From assembly GCA_027070475.1 (NCBI GenBank), contig JALXDT010000276.1, forward strand, positions 1 through 13,025: a stretch of DNA of 13,025 nucleotides, in the 5' to 3' direction. Source of the stretch: Candidatus Aminicenantota bacterium (GTDB lineage Bacteria > Acidobacteriota > Aminicenantia > JAMOAD01). Shown here piece by piece: positions 1 through 6,274 of this stretch. The position numbers and the translations under genes were made by a program. Position 1 is the stretch's first letter, and the number at the start of each line of letters is the position of its first letter. The notes under the pieces were generated by a model. The model was not told the DNA's origin, searched no databases, and saw nothing but the letters and a program-made list of their open reading frames with translations.

Positions 1-32
1 ATATATTTTATTTTCGCCTGTTTTTTACTCTC

Positions 33-929
33 TTAAAATTCTATCAAATCTTTCTCCACTTGCGGATAAAGTTTGTCTATTTCTTTCTGGATTTCTATTG
101 TCTTTGAGATTGCTGTTGCTATCTTGCAGAACAGGATCGGGTCATCAAGAGATCTTCCCTTTCTGTCTTTTAAGTATTTATTTAATACTTGATACCCTCC
201 GATGTGATAATTCCAGACTTCGGGAGTAATCCCTTCAAAATATTTTTCCTCATTTATTCTTATGATTCCCTCACTTTCATCATATTCTATTTTTTTCACA
301 AAATCATTATCTCCCTTTCCCTGATACCTTGCAATCGGAGGATTAAGATCATCACTTTTAAGAAGATGCAGGTTTACAAGCTTTTCTCCGAAAACGCCCA
401 TTTTTTTAAAGAGTTCATAGTCTTTTGTAAAGGGAACTCGCGGAAAATCTATCTTCAAAAATTCGGCATACTTTTCGCGATAGATATTACTGTAGAACAC
501 TGCGTAAATGTAGTAAAGAATATCTTCGGGTGAAAGCTTTTTACTATAAACATTTTCCAATGTCTTGAAAATTACAGGAGCTATATTAGGTTCCTTTTCC
601 AAACGCTGCTCACTGAACAGCTCGGTCTTTTTCTTGTCAGGGTAGAGGTAGAGAGGAAAAATGGCTGACTGGGTGGTTCTTTCTCCACATTTTGCTTCCA
701 TTAAATTTGTTGTAACAAAAAAATGATTCATTTCTGAAGATTTGTTACTACGTGCAGTTATAAGGGCAATATTCTCTTTAAGCATGTGACGCATAACTTC
801 AGGTCTGCCCCAATCAACCATGGTCGGTGTATAGTAAATCGTTCTAACATCAAATGGTCTGTACAAAATTTTTTGATAATATGAATCCCAATTCGGATCA
901 TCCGCCAATTCTCTTCTTGCCTGCGGCAA
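33..929 (-). CDS. C-terminal (target-recognition) fragment of a frameshifted type ISP/IIG-like restriction-modification enzyme
   Basis: This is the 3' part of the enzyme whose N-terminal half lies directly upstream on the same strand. It carries motifs typical of the C-terminal specificity region of type ISP-like enzymes: YRPFDVR at residues 23-29, PLYLYPD at 92-98 and DFPRVPF at 161-167. This region is expected to choose the DNA site that is methylated and cut. The nominal start is a TTG inside the original coding sequence, so it is probably not a true start, although GGGGATGG just before it could allow weak re-initiation. Reading eight codons further upstream gives LKDTRGWK, which joins smoothly to the end of the upstream frame. 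Whether this piece is made separately cannot be told from sequence. If it is not, the system is inactive. The family call rests on remembered motifs, and the stop codon at 33-35 is clear. Confidence 0.82.
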   Translation of the reverse strand: MPQARRELADDPNWDSYYQKILYRPFDVRTIYYTPTMVDWGRPEVMRHMLKENIALITARSNKSSEMNHFFVTTNLMEAKCGERTTQSAIFPLYLYPDKKKTELFSEQRLEKEPNIAPVIFKTLENVYSKKLSPEDILYYIYAVFYSNIYREKYAEFLKIDFPRVPFTKDYELFKKMGVFGEKLVNLHLLKSDDLNPPIARYQGKGDNDFVKKIEYDESEGIIRINEEKYFEGITPEVWNYHIGGYQVLNKYLKDRKGRSLDDPILFCKIATAISKTIEIQKEIDKLYPQVEKDLIEF

Positions 930-949
930 TTTCCATCCCCGTGTATCTT

Positions 950-3199
950 TTAATTATAAGTTTGTGAAATAATTTCATCCGGTATTGATAAGTCCTTAAA
1001 TTGTAAAATTCTGTTTCTGATTTCATTCTCATTGAAACCAATCACAAATTTATCCCTCGCAGTAACAATACCGGTTACATTCACAGGAAATATTTCATTA
1101 ATCCTTTTCCAATCCAAATAATATTGAATACCCCCTGTTTTTCTTGGAACAAAAAAATACCAGGGGGAAGCGGGCTTTATTTCTTCATAATTTACTTTTT
1201 CAAAATTATTTTTTCTCAACCATCTGTATTTTTCCTCTCTCAATCCGTAAAGGTCTGAATAATAAACCTTTTGTTGCTCAGGATTTTTATTTCTTATAAA
1301 CAGTGCAATGGCCACCCCCTGGCGAATATCAAACACATTTTCGTCTTTTCCGCCGTCTGGTGCGGTTTCTCTTTTGAGGCTGTTTCCATGCAGGTTGAGG
1401 ATATAAATTTCATCAAAAGTTTTCATAAGACTCTGCCGCATTCCTCTGAAAGTGGGATTGTCAAGATAACTGTGGTTTGTAATCATACCCACAATACCAA
1501 AACCTTTTCTCTGGATTTTCCACTGTGCGAATCTCAGAAATTTCACATAATCATCCTGAAGCCATTTTGTATTTTTCTCTCCTTGAGATGAAAGAGTTTC
1601 CCTATCAACCTTATAATAACTCTGTAATCCATCAACATCTTCCTTAACCAAGTTTTCAATCCATTTCCCTTTGTTAGCGGATTCTCCGCTGTAAGGTGGA
1701 TTTCCTATTATAACCAATATATCTTCATCTTTTTTAACTTTATCAGCTAATTTGTTTTCTTCACTCAAATGTCTCAAGCCGGGGAAAAAAGTTTCTTTAA
1801 CAGATTCAGCTTCAAGGGAATTTGTAAGATAAAGTTTGAATCTTTCGTTTTCATCCATTCTGTAACCTAATTCTTCCAGAACAAAATTTATTTTTAGATG
1901 CCCCACCGTGTAGGGAGCCATCATAAGTTCAAAAGCAAAATAATTTGTTAATATATGCTCTTTTATCCATCTGTTTAATGAACCATTGCCATAATTTTTA
2001 ATAAACTCACCCGCTGCAATCTTTATAGCTTCAACAGGAAAAGTTGCAGTGCCTGATGCAGGGTCAAGGAGTTTGACATCTTTGCTTGCAAGTCCGTCGG
2101 TCATGTTAAAATGGGATTTAAGGATTTGATGAACCGCTCTTACTATGTATTTAACCACAGGATAGGGAGTATAATAAACCCCTCTCTTTTCCTGAAGGGC
2201 CTTATCATACTTTTCAAGAAAAGGTTCGTAAAAATGTATAATAGGATCATCAATCTCCTTTTGCTTTGCCAATTTCATGAAAATATCCTTTATATCAGCT
2301 GAATTTAATACAGCAGAGATATCATCAATAATAACAGCTATCTCCTCGGGAAGTTTTTCCATTGAGATATAATTAAAGATATCCTTCAAAATTCCTATGG
2401 TGGAAGGGATATATTCTGATGCAAGTTTACGGCTAAAGCTTTTTTCAGCTCTCAGCTTTGCGACAAATAAGCCGTAAGTAATGGTTTGAGCAAATAAATC
2501 GGCAAACTGTTTTTCATCAAGGGTTTTTATTAAAAATTCTTTAAAAGCATCATAAAAACCTAAAATCTGTTTTTTGGATTCTTCATTCTCTTCCTTTTCC
2601 TTAATTTCCACAAGGATAACCTCATCTCTCAGAAACCTTGTTCTCTTTGCAAGTTCATCCGTAAGTTCCTCTATTTTTGTGATTTTAGGAATTGAAAAGG
2701 AGAGAAATTCGCCCAAAAAATCAATAAAATCATTTTCATTTTTTAGAGGGGAAGGAGTATTAAGCCTTACGGAATCAAGATTATTTCCTATTAATACGGT
2801 TTTTTGAAATTTTCCCTTTTTGTAGAGCCTGAATTCATAAAAATTCGTTAAAACAAGGTTCGGGAAAATGTTTAAATACCTTTTAATCTGTTCGCTGTTT
2901 TGAATAATATCAAGATTTTCTCCCGGTTTTTTTGCTTCAATATAACCTGTGACATAAAGCTGACCATCCCAAACACGAAAATCGGGGTTACCCGCTTCTG
3001 TCTTTTTAGGAAGTATTGTAATCTCCACTTTTTTATCCAATATATTTCCAATTTCTTTTACCATATTTGAAAGATGTTGATAGTAGCTTTCCTCTCTTGC
3101 ATCTCCGCGGGCTGTGGTCTCGTGCAAATTTTTAAGATAATCTCTTAAGGTTTTTCTTATTTCTCTTCGTTGTTTATTCTCAATTTTTAAGCTGCCCAT
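950..3199 (-). CDS. Nuclease and N6-adenine methyltransferase part of a frameshifted type ISP/IIG-like restriction-modification enzyme
   Basis: A 749-residue N-terminal portion of a single-chain restriction-modification protein. A PD-(D/E)xK-type nuclease pattern is visible near the N-terminus: D73, then E88-A-K90, with acidic residues at 37-38. The adenine methyltransferase follows. GVYYTP at 340-345 resembles motif X, DPASGTATF at 379-387 is the SAM-binding motif I, and NPPY at 500-503 is catalytic motif IV. No helicase motifs are seen, so it resembles the shorter type IIG/ISP-like enzymes of about 1000-1100 residues rather than LlaGI-type translocating enzymes. The ATG follows GGAGG at a four-base gap. 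The frame ends early at TAA (950-952). Restoring one T at about 953 continues the protein into the downstream fragment, giving about 1055 residues. As it stands the protein has nuclease and methylase parts but lacks its specificity domain. Confidence 0.88.
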   Translation of the reverse strand: MGSLKIENKQRREIRKTLRDYLKNLHETTARGDAREESYYQHLSNMVKEIGNILDKKVEITILPKKTEAGNPDFRVWDGQLYVTGYIEAKKPGENLDIIQNSEQIKRYLNIFPNLVLTNFYEFRLYKKGKFQKTVLIGNNLDSVRLNTPSPLKNENDFIDFLGEFLSFSIPKITKIEELTDELAKRTRFLRDEVILVEIKEKEENEESKKQILGFYDAFKEFLIKTLDEKQFADLFAQTITYGLFVAKLRAEKSFSRKLASEYIPSTIGILKDIFNYISMEKLPEEIAVIIDDISAVLNSADIKDIFMKLAKQKEIDDPIIHFYEPFLEKYDKALQEKRGVYYTPYPVVKYIVRAVHQILKSHFNMTDGLASKDVKLLDPASGTATFPVEAIKIAAGEFIKNYGNGSLNRWIKEHILTNYFAFELMMAPYTVGHLKINFVLEELGYRMDENERFKLYLTNSLEAESVKETFFPGLRHLSEENKLADKVKKDEDILVIIGNPPYSGESANKGKWIENLVKEDVDGLQSYYKVDRETLSSQGEKNTKWLQDDYVKFLRFAQWKIQRKGFGIVGMITNHSYLDNPTFRGMRQSLMKTFDEIYILNLHGNSLKRETAPDGGKDENVFDIRQGVAIALFIRNKNPEQQKVYYSDLYGLREEKYRWLRKNNFEKVNYEEIKPASPWYFFVPRKTGGIQYYLDWKRINEIFPVNVTGIVTARDKFVIGFNENEIRNRILQFKDLSIPDEIISQTYN

Positions 3200-3242
3200 G
3201 TGTCCTCCGAAATGTTTTGATTTTTATTTTTTTGTTTTATTT

Positions 3243-3665
3243 TCAGCCTTCATCACCTATATTTCTCCCTTTATTCTTTAAAACATAATATGTGCTTCTG
3301 CCCTTTCCCTTTCTCTCAATCAATTTTTTTTCTACCAAAGATTTAAGCACCTCTTTTGTTTTGGTTTCTTTTGCATTTATCAAACCCATTGCCTCTTTTT
3401 TAGAGGTTCTTTCATTGTCTATCAAATAGAGTAATATCTTCTTTTCCTCAATAGATAATCGGTCGTAATCGGCCGTAATCGGTCGCAATCGTCCGTAATC
3501 GTCCGTTATGTCTGATAAAAGTTTATTTATATAATATATAGTTTCTATCTGATTTATAAAGGGCAATTCGTGAATTGCCCCTACGGAAATATGTGTTAAT
3601 TGATTTTCATTTGATAGTTTCTCTGTATTTGATTCCATTATGTTAGGCATAGTATTCATCCTCAT
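3243..3665 (-). CDS. Small winged-helix protein with an in-frame REP palindrome and a 10-bp repeat tract
   Basis: A 140-residue protein of unknown role. Residues about 71-128 look like a winged helix-turn-helix ending in KGRSTYYVLK. This resembles the C-terminal DNA-binding end of AlbA_2/RecG-like ATP-binding regulators, so the gene may be a leftover 3' part of such a gene. Residues 28-35 are VGAIHELP, translated from a palindromic repeat shared with the two genes upstream. Residues 55-70 (DDYGRL...DYDRL) come from a 10-bp tandem repeat. The frame begins 23 bp inside the transposase gene. Methionines at residues 1, 3, 6 and 10 are all possible starts and none has a strong ribosome site. It lies 43 bases upstream of the restriction-modification gene on the same strand, so it could regulate it, but that is inference from position only. 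Confidence 0.6.
   Translation of the reverse strand: MRMNTMPNIMESNTEKLSNENQLTHISVGAIHELPFINQIETIYYINKLLSDITDDYGRLRPITADYDRLSIEEKKILLYLIDNERTSKKEAMGLINAKETKTKEVLKSLVEKKLIERKGKGRSTYYVLKNKGRNIGDEG
3461..3510. repeat. Five tandem 10-bp units inside a coding region
   Basis: Five consecutive units read GGTCGTAATC, GGCCGTAATC, GGTCGCAATC, GTCCGTAATC and GTCCGTTATG, preceded by a partial GATAATC. They lie inside the winged-helix gene. Ten is not a multiple of three, so gain or loss of a single unit would shift the frame before the winged-helix domain, while three units encode ten residues. Confidence 0.85.
3561..3580. repeat. REP-like palindrome, copy A (most decayed)
   Basis: Perfect 9-bp arms GGGCAATTC/GAATTGCCC flank a GT centre, followed by CTACGGAAAT, which matches the right flank of the other two copies closely. 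The outer part of the left arm has diverged. On the minus strand it is read as VGAIHELP in the winged-helix gene. Confidence 0.85.
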
Positions 3666-4218
3666 TCCATCTTGCAGGATTATTTAATATGTATTCAGCA
3701 ATTTTTAAATATGATTTTTCACTTCTAATTATATGTTCATAATAATTTCTTTGCCAAACATGTGTTCCGGGTGTTTTTCTCAATATATTTATATATTTTG
3801 CAGATTGCATTTTGAACCATCCTATCATTTTTGGTAATAACATTTTACGCCTGTATTTAATATAATCCTGATGGAGCAATTCATTTTTTTCGGGTGATCT
3901 ATGTTGTTCGGGAAATTTATCTTGTAGGGGCAATTCATGAATTGCCCCTACGGTAATATTTATTATACCGTGAATGTGATTTGGCATTATTACATATTCC
4001 ATCAATTCAATATTATTAAATCTTTCAGGAACTTTCAACCAATATTTTTTTACAATATTTCCAAAACTATTCAATATCATATTATTATTTTTAATTTCAC
4101 CAAATAAAATCACGTGATTATATGTGCACATTGTAACAAAATATAAACCTGAATCAGAATAATCATAATTTTTTAAACGAATTGATCTTCTATCATGAAT
4201 TTTTGGATCGTATTTCAT
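3643..4218 (-). CDS. REP-associated tyrosine transposase (RAYT, Y1/HUH family) carrying its own type of repeat
   Basis: A 191-residue single-strand DNA transposase of the Y1_Tnp/TnpA-REP family. The HUH metal-binding motif is HIH at residues 81-83, in MPNHIHG. The nucleophilic tyrosine is probably Y160 in WQRNYYEH, with Y159 as the alternative. The N-terminal stretch (SIRLKNYDY...YFVTMCTYNH) and the C-terminal YILNNPARW are also typical. Between the HUH motif and the tyrosine lies VGAIHELPLQ (90-99), translated from a 28-bp palindrome, followed by two similar segments, KFPEQH and RSPEKN. All catalytic residues appear intact. The ATG overlaps the stop of the upstream gene by one base (TAATG), with GAGGGTGA as ribosome site, so translation is probably coupled. 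Known family members move or process REP palindromes as single-stranded DNA. Activity here is inferred. Confidence 0.9.
   Translation of the reverse strand: MKYDPKIHDRRSIRLKNYDYSDSGLYFVTMCTYNHVILFGEIKNNNMILNSFGNIVKKYWLKVPERFNNIELMEYVIMPNHIHGIINITVGAIHELPLQDKFPEQHRSPEKNELLHQDYIKYRRKMLLPKMIGWFKMQSAKYINILRKTPGTHVWQRNYYEHIIRSEKSYLKIAEYILNNPARWNEDEYYA
3924..3951. repeat. REP-like palindrome, copy B (perfect 28 bp) inside the RAYT gene
   Basis: Arms GTAGGGGCAATTC and GAATTGCCCCTAC around an AT centre make a perfect 28-bp palindrome. The right flank CGGTAATATTTATTATAC is identical to copy C. It is read in frame as VGAIHELPL within the transposase. As RNA or single-stranded DNA it would form a strong 13-bp hairpin. 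Confidence 0.95.
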
Positions 4219-4688
4219 TAATTCACCCTCGCCTTTTCATTCATCATTTTCCGTAACAACATATCACACCGATTCAATTCACAGTTTTGATGATTTTTGT
4301 TATATTTGGATACTCTGCGTGTTTCGGGTAATCTATTTTGTAAGGGCAATTCGTGAATTGCCCCTACGGTAATATTTATTATACGGTTAATATAATTTGT
4401 ACATTTAAATTCATAGATTTTTCTTTTTACCTTTCTTTTCCCTTCAATTTGAACTGTTTCCAAAATGGAAACAGTTGAATCGGGATTTAATTCCCCTGAC
4501 TCAAAAATGTTTTTAATATGTTTTGATATAGCTGCTTTTTGCACATCAAACAAAAATGCAATTTGATTGAGGTTCAGCCACAAACTCTCCGCTTTGAGCT
4601 TGACCTCTATCTTTTTATCATCAGTCTGATAGATAATGATTTTATTGTTTGTTAAATCATTACCAGTCTTTATCTCTTTTCCGCCCAA
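4218..4688 (-). CDS. Truncated RhuM-family protein fused to a decayed RAYT segment
   Basis: A 156-residue frame of mixed origin. Residues about 18-94 match the N-terminus of virulence RhuM-like proteins: IIIYQT, then a helix-turn-helix-like LNLNQIAFLFDVQKAAISKH (39-58), then ESGEL and KVKRKI. Full-length members are about 330 residues, so most of the protein is missing. From about residue 95 the sequence instead parallels the neighbouring transposase: RIINITVGAIHELPLQ matches GIINITVGAIHELPLQ, and DMLLRKMM matches KMLLPKMI. The start is TTG with GGAGG seven bases upstream. Its stop overlaps the next gene's ATG by one base, so it heads a same-strand set. The reading frame is intact and may be translated, but the chimera probably lacks the original RhuM function, which is itself poorly understood. 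Confidence 0.72.
   Translation of the reverse strand: MGGKEIKTGNDLTNNKIIIYQTDDKKIEVKLKAESLWLNLNQIAFLFDVQKAAISKHIKNIFESGELNPDSTVSILETVQIEGKRKVKRKIYEFKCTNYINRIINITVGAIHELPLQNRLPETRRVSKYNKNHQNCELNRCDMLLRKMMNEKARVN
4230..4410 (-). pseudogene. Remnant of a second RAYT transposase
   Basis: About 180 bp here align with roughly 3825-3985 of the intact transposase gene. The shared parts are the palindrome with its 18-bp right flank, the left flank TTCGGGTAATCTATTTTGTA against TTCGGGAAATTTATCTTGTA, and a further block (CATTTTCCGTAACAACAT against CATTTTTGGTAATAACAT). The HUH motif is destroyed: MPNHIHG corresponds to TNYINR. Neither end of the original gene is present. Boundaries are approximate because they were judged by eye. 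Confidence 0.7.
4340..4367. repeat. REP-like palindrome, copy C inside the RhuM/RAYT chimera
   Basis: Arms GTAAGGGCAATTC and GAATTGCCCCTAC flank a GT centre, with one mismatch between the arms. The right flank CGGTAATATTTATTATAC is identical to copy B. It is read in frame as VGAIHELPL. Confidence 0.93.
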
Positions 4689-4709
4689 CCAAACCTCCGA
4701 TATATTTTA

Positions 4710-4738
4710 ATTTTATATTATTTGTTCTATGAATGCAA
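4710..4738 (-). promoter_or_regulatory. Weak candidate promoter for the accessory minus-strand genes
   Basis: On the minus strand, TTGCAT (4733-4738) and TAAAAT (4710-4715) are 17 bases apart and lie upstream of the TTG start at 4688. The -10 matches consensus in five of six bases, the -35 in only three. In such AT-rich DNA a chance match is quite possible. Confidence 0.35.
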
Positions 4739-4963
4739 TTATTTATAAGAAAGCATATCACAAGAAGTGTAGCAAATAGTGATAGAGACTCTATTTTCTT
4801 TAAAGAATCTTATCCCCAATCTCTAATTTATTCTCTCATTATTTAATTATCCACACTGAATATGGGCATTTTTTCAAAAAATAGAGAGAAAAATCTTATT
4901 CACGAAATCAAAATCAAACATAACTTTTAAATCTTCAGTTCTGTAGGTCATGCGTTTTATCTA

Positions 4964-4993
4964 TTGACAAATTCCAATCCAAAGTGATATTAT
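4964..4993 (+). promoter_or_regulatory. Sigma-70-type promoter of the metal-cluster operon
   Basis: TTGACA (4964-4969) is a perfect -35 box. TATTAT (4988-4993) is a five-of-six -10 box at a spacing of 18. Transcription would start near 5000, giving a leader of about 30 bases before the ATG at 5030. Confidence 0.82.
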
Positions 4994-5010
4994 AGTCCGA
5001 AAAATTAAAA

Positions 5011-5024
5011 TCCTTTAAAGGAGG
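5011..5024 (+). promoter_or_regulatory. Ribosome binding site embedded in a 12-bp palindrome
   Basis: AAAGGAGG (5017-5024) is an excellent ribosome site five bases before the ATG. Its first part lies in the perfect palindrome TCCTTTAAAGGA (5011-5022). This could pair in the mRNA or serve as an operator, but the short stem without a loop makes an RNA role doubtful. Confidence 0.6.
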
Positions 5025-5029
5025 ATAAA

Positions 5030-5425
5030 ATGAAAATATTTATAACATCAACGGGGGATAAGCTTGATTCCAAGGTTGATCCCAAATTCGGAAGATGTGA
5101 TTATCTTATAATCTATGATACTGAGACCAAAGATTTTGAAGCAAAGGAAAATCCTTATAAAACAGGCCAATCATCGGTAGGAATATCTGTTGCACAAATG
5201 GCTATTAACAATGGCTGTCCTGTGGCAATATCGGGAAACTTCGGCCCCAATGCTTTCAGAGTTTTAAGTGAGGGAGAGGTCAAAACTTATAAAGCAAAAG
5301 ATGGAATGACAATAAAAGAAGCTATAGATGCCTTTTTAAAAGGTGAGCTTGAACCTGTAAAATCTCCTGTATCCCACGAACAGGCAGAAAAAATATATCC
5401 CCATCACCACCATCATGATGATTAA
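5030..5425 (+). CDS. NifX/NifB-like iron-molybdenum cluster-binding family protein with a histidine tail
   Basis: A 131-residue soluble protein of the dinitrogenase iron-molybdenum cofactor family (PF02579, an RNase H-like fold). Recognisable parts are the start MKIFITSTGD, the DPKFGRCDYLIIYD segment (17-30) and NGCPVAISGNFGPNAF (61-76). Cysteines at 23 and 63 could take part in metal or cluster binding. The last residues form PHHHHHDD (124-131), which is very likely a metal-binding tail. Family members bind or carry metal clusters, but many lie outside nitrogenase loci and have no proven role. It is the first gene of the operon, with its own promoter and strong ribosome site, and is followed after 12 bases by the first ferredoxin-ATPase. 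Confidence 0.9.
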   Translation: MKIFITSTGDKLDSKVDPKFGRCDYLIIYDTETKDFEAKENPYKTGQSSVGISVAQMAINNGCPVAISGNFGPNAFRVLSEGEVKTYKAKDGMTIKEAIDAFLKGELEPVKSPVSHEQAEKIYPHHHHHDD

Positions 5426-5437
5426 AAGGAGATAGAG

Positions 5438-6274
5438 ATGAAGATAGCCATAGCCTCAGGTAAAGGGGGAACTGGAAAAACCACCTTTGCCACACTCTTT
5501 GCTTATGCAATTCGTCCATCTGTCTATGTTGATGCAGATGTTGAGGAACCAAACGGGCACATATTTTTAAAGCCGGAGATAAAAGAAGAGAAAGAATTTT
5601 CGGAATTAGTTCCCAAAATCATAGATGAAAAATGCACATTCTGCGGAATCTGCGCTGATGAATGTCCCTATAAAGCTCTTGTAATCTTAAAGCCCACGAA
5701 AAAGTGGCTTTTCTTTCCGGAACTCTGTCATTCTTGCGGAATATGTGCCTATGTGTGCCCTGTTGAAGGGGCTCTAATTGAAGTTCCAAGAAAAAAGGGA
5801 GTTATAAGAAAAGGAAGTGCGGGAGAAGTTAAATTTATGGAAGGTATTTTGAACTTGGGAGAGCCCACTCCTGTCCCCCTTATCTCATCACTTTTAAGGG
5901 AAATAGATGATAATGAAGAAAAAGTTATCATAGATGCTCCCCCGGGAACATCCTGTCCTGTAGTTGAAACCTTAAGTTCTTCTGACTTTGTTCTTCTTGT
6001 AAGTGAACCTACACCTTTCGGAATTTACGACCTTTCGCTTGCAGTTGAATTAACAAGAGATCTTAAAAAGCCCTTTGCAATTGTAGAAAACAAATACAAT
6101 CCCGATAATCACTCCCTTGAAGAGTATGCAAAAAAAGAGAATATTGAAATCCTTTACCGATTACCTTTTGAGGAAGAAATTGCAAAATCATATTCAAAGG
6201 GAGAACTTCCATTTGAAAGATTTGAAAAGAGCCTCCGAGAGCTTTACGAAGAGATAAAAAGGAGGGTGAAATGA
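5438..6274 (+). CDS. MinD-like P-loop ATPase with inserted double 4Fe-4S ferredoxin domain (first paralogue)
   Basis: A 278-residue cytosolic protein of the MinD superfamily with an inserted ferredoxin domain (COG1149 type). The deviant Walker A motif GKGGTGKTT is at 8-16. VDADVEEPN follows at 31-39, and DAPPG at 166-170 is the switch region. Two ferredoxin CxxCxxCxxxC motifs lie between them: C66, C69, C72, C76 and C97, C100, C103, C107. This predicts two 4Fe-4S clusters on an ATP-driven dimer, as in the Mrp/NBP35 class of cluster carriers. AAGGAGA precedes the ATG. Its stop overlaps the next start by ATGA, so the two ATPases are probably made in equal amounts. They are clearly paralogous and could form a heterodimer. 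The substrate is unknown. Confidence 0.92.
   Translation: MKIAIASGKGGTGKTTFATLFAYAIRPSVYVDADVEEPNGHIFLKPEIKEEKEFSELVPKIIDEKCTFCGICADECPYKALVILKPTKKWLFFPELCHSCGICAYVCPVEGALIEVPRKKGVIRKGSAGEVKFMEGILNLGEPTPVPLISSLLREIDDNEEKVIIDAPPGTSCPVVETLSSSDFVLLVSEPTPFGIYDLSLAVELTRDLKKPFAIVENKYNPDNHSLEEYAKKENIEILYRLPFEEEIAKSYSKGELPFERFEKSLRELYEEIKRRVK

Larger units (their letters stand above)
4689..5029. other. Intergenic region between divergent transcription units
   Basis: A 341-bp AT-rich stretch with no gene that I can support and no tRNA-like fold. It holds the promoter and leader of the plus-strand operon and a weaker candidate promoter for the minus-strand island. Short symmetric elements are ATAGAG-A-CTCTAT (4782-4794), the 12-bp palindrome TTCTTTAAAGAA (4796-4807) and ATTTTTT-C-AAAAAAT (4868-4882). 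No GC-rich terminator is visible. Confidence 0.7.

Noticed and set aside
189..533. Plus-strand open frame of 114 codons opposite the restriction-modification gene
   Set aside because: The hydrophobic, low-complexity protein is what results from reading the opposite strand of AT-rich coding DNA, and no start signal is seen.
950..955. Programmed -1 ribosomal frameshift in the restriction-modification gene
   Set aside because: The site TAT AAT TAA has no X XXY YYZ slippery heptamer, and the P-site codon does not re-pair well after a -1 slip. A plain one-base deletion or sequencing error explains it better.
3454..3510. CRISPR-like repeat array
   Set aside because: The units are 10 bp, directly tandem and without spacers, and lie within a reading frame.
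4868..4882. ATTTTTT-C-AAAAAAT as a terminator
   Set aside because: The stem is all A-T with a one-base loop and no following U run, so it would not be a stable terminator.
5011..5022. Palindrome TCCTTTAAAGGA as a riboswitch or RNA thermometer
   Set aside because: Twelve bases with no loop cannot fold intramolecularly into a stable stem. It may simply arise from the ribosome site next to an AT-rich stretch.
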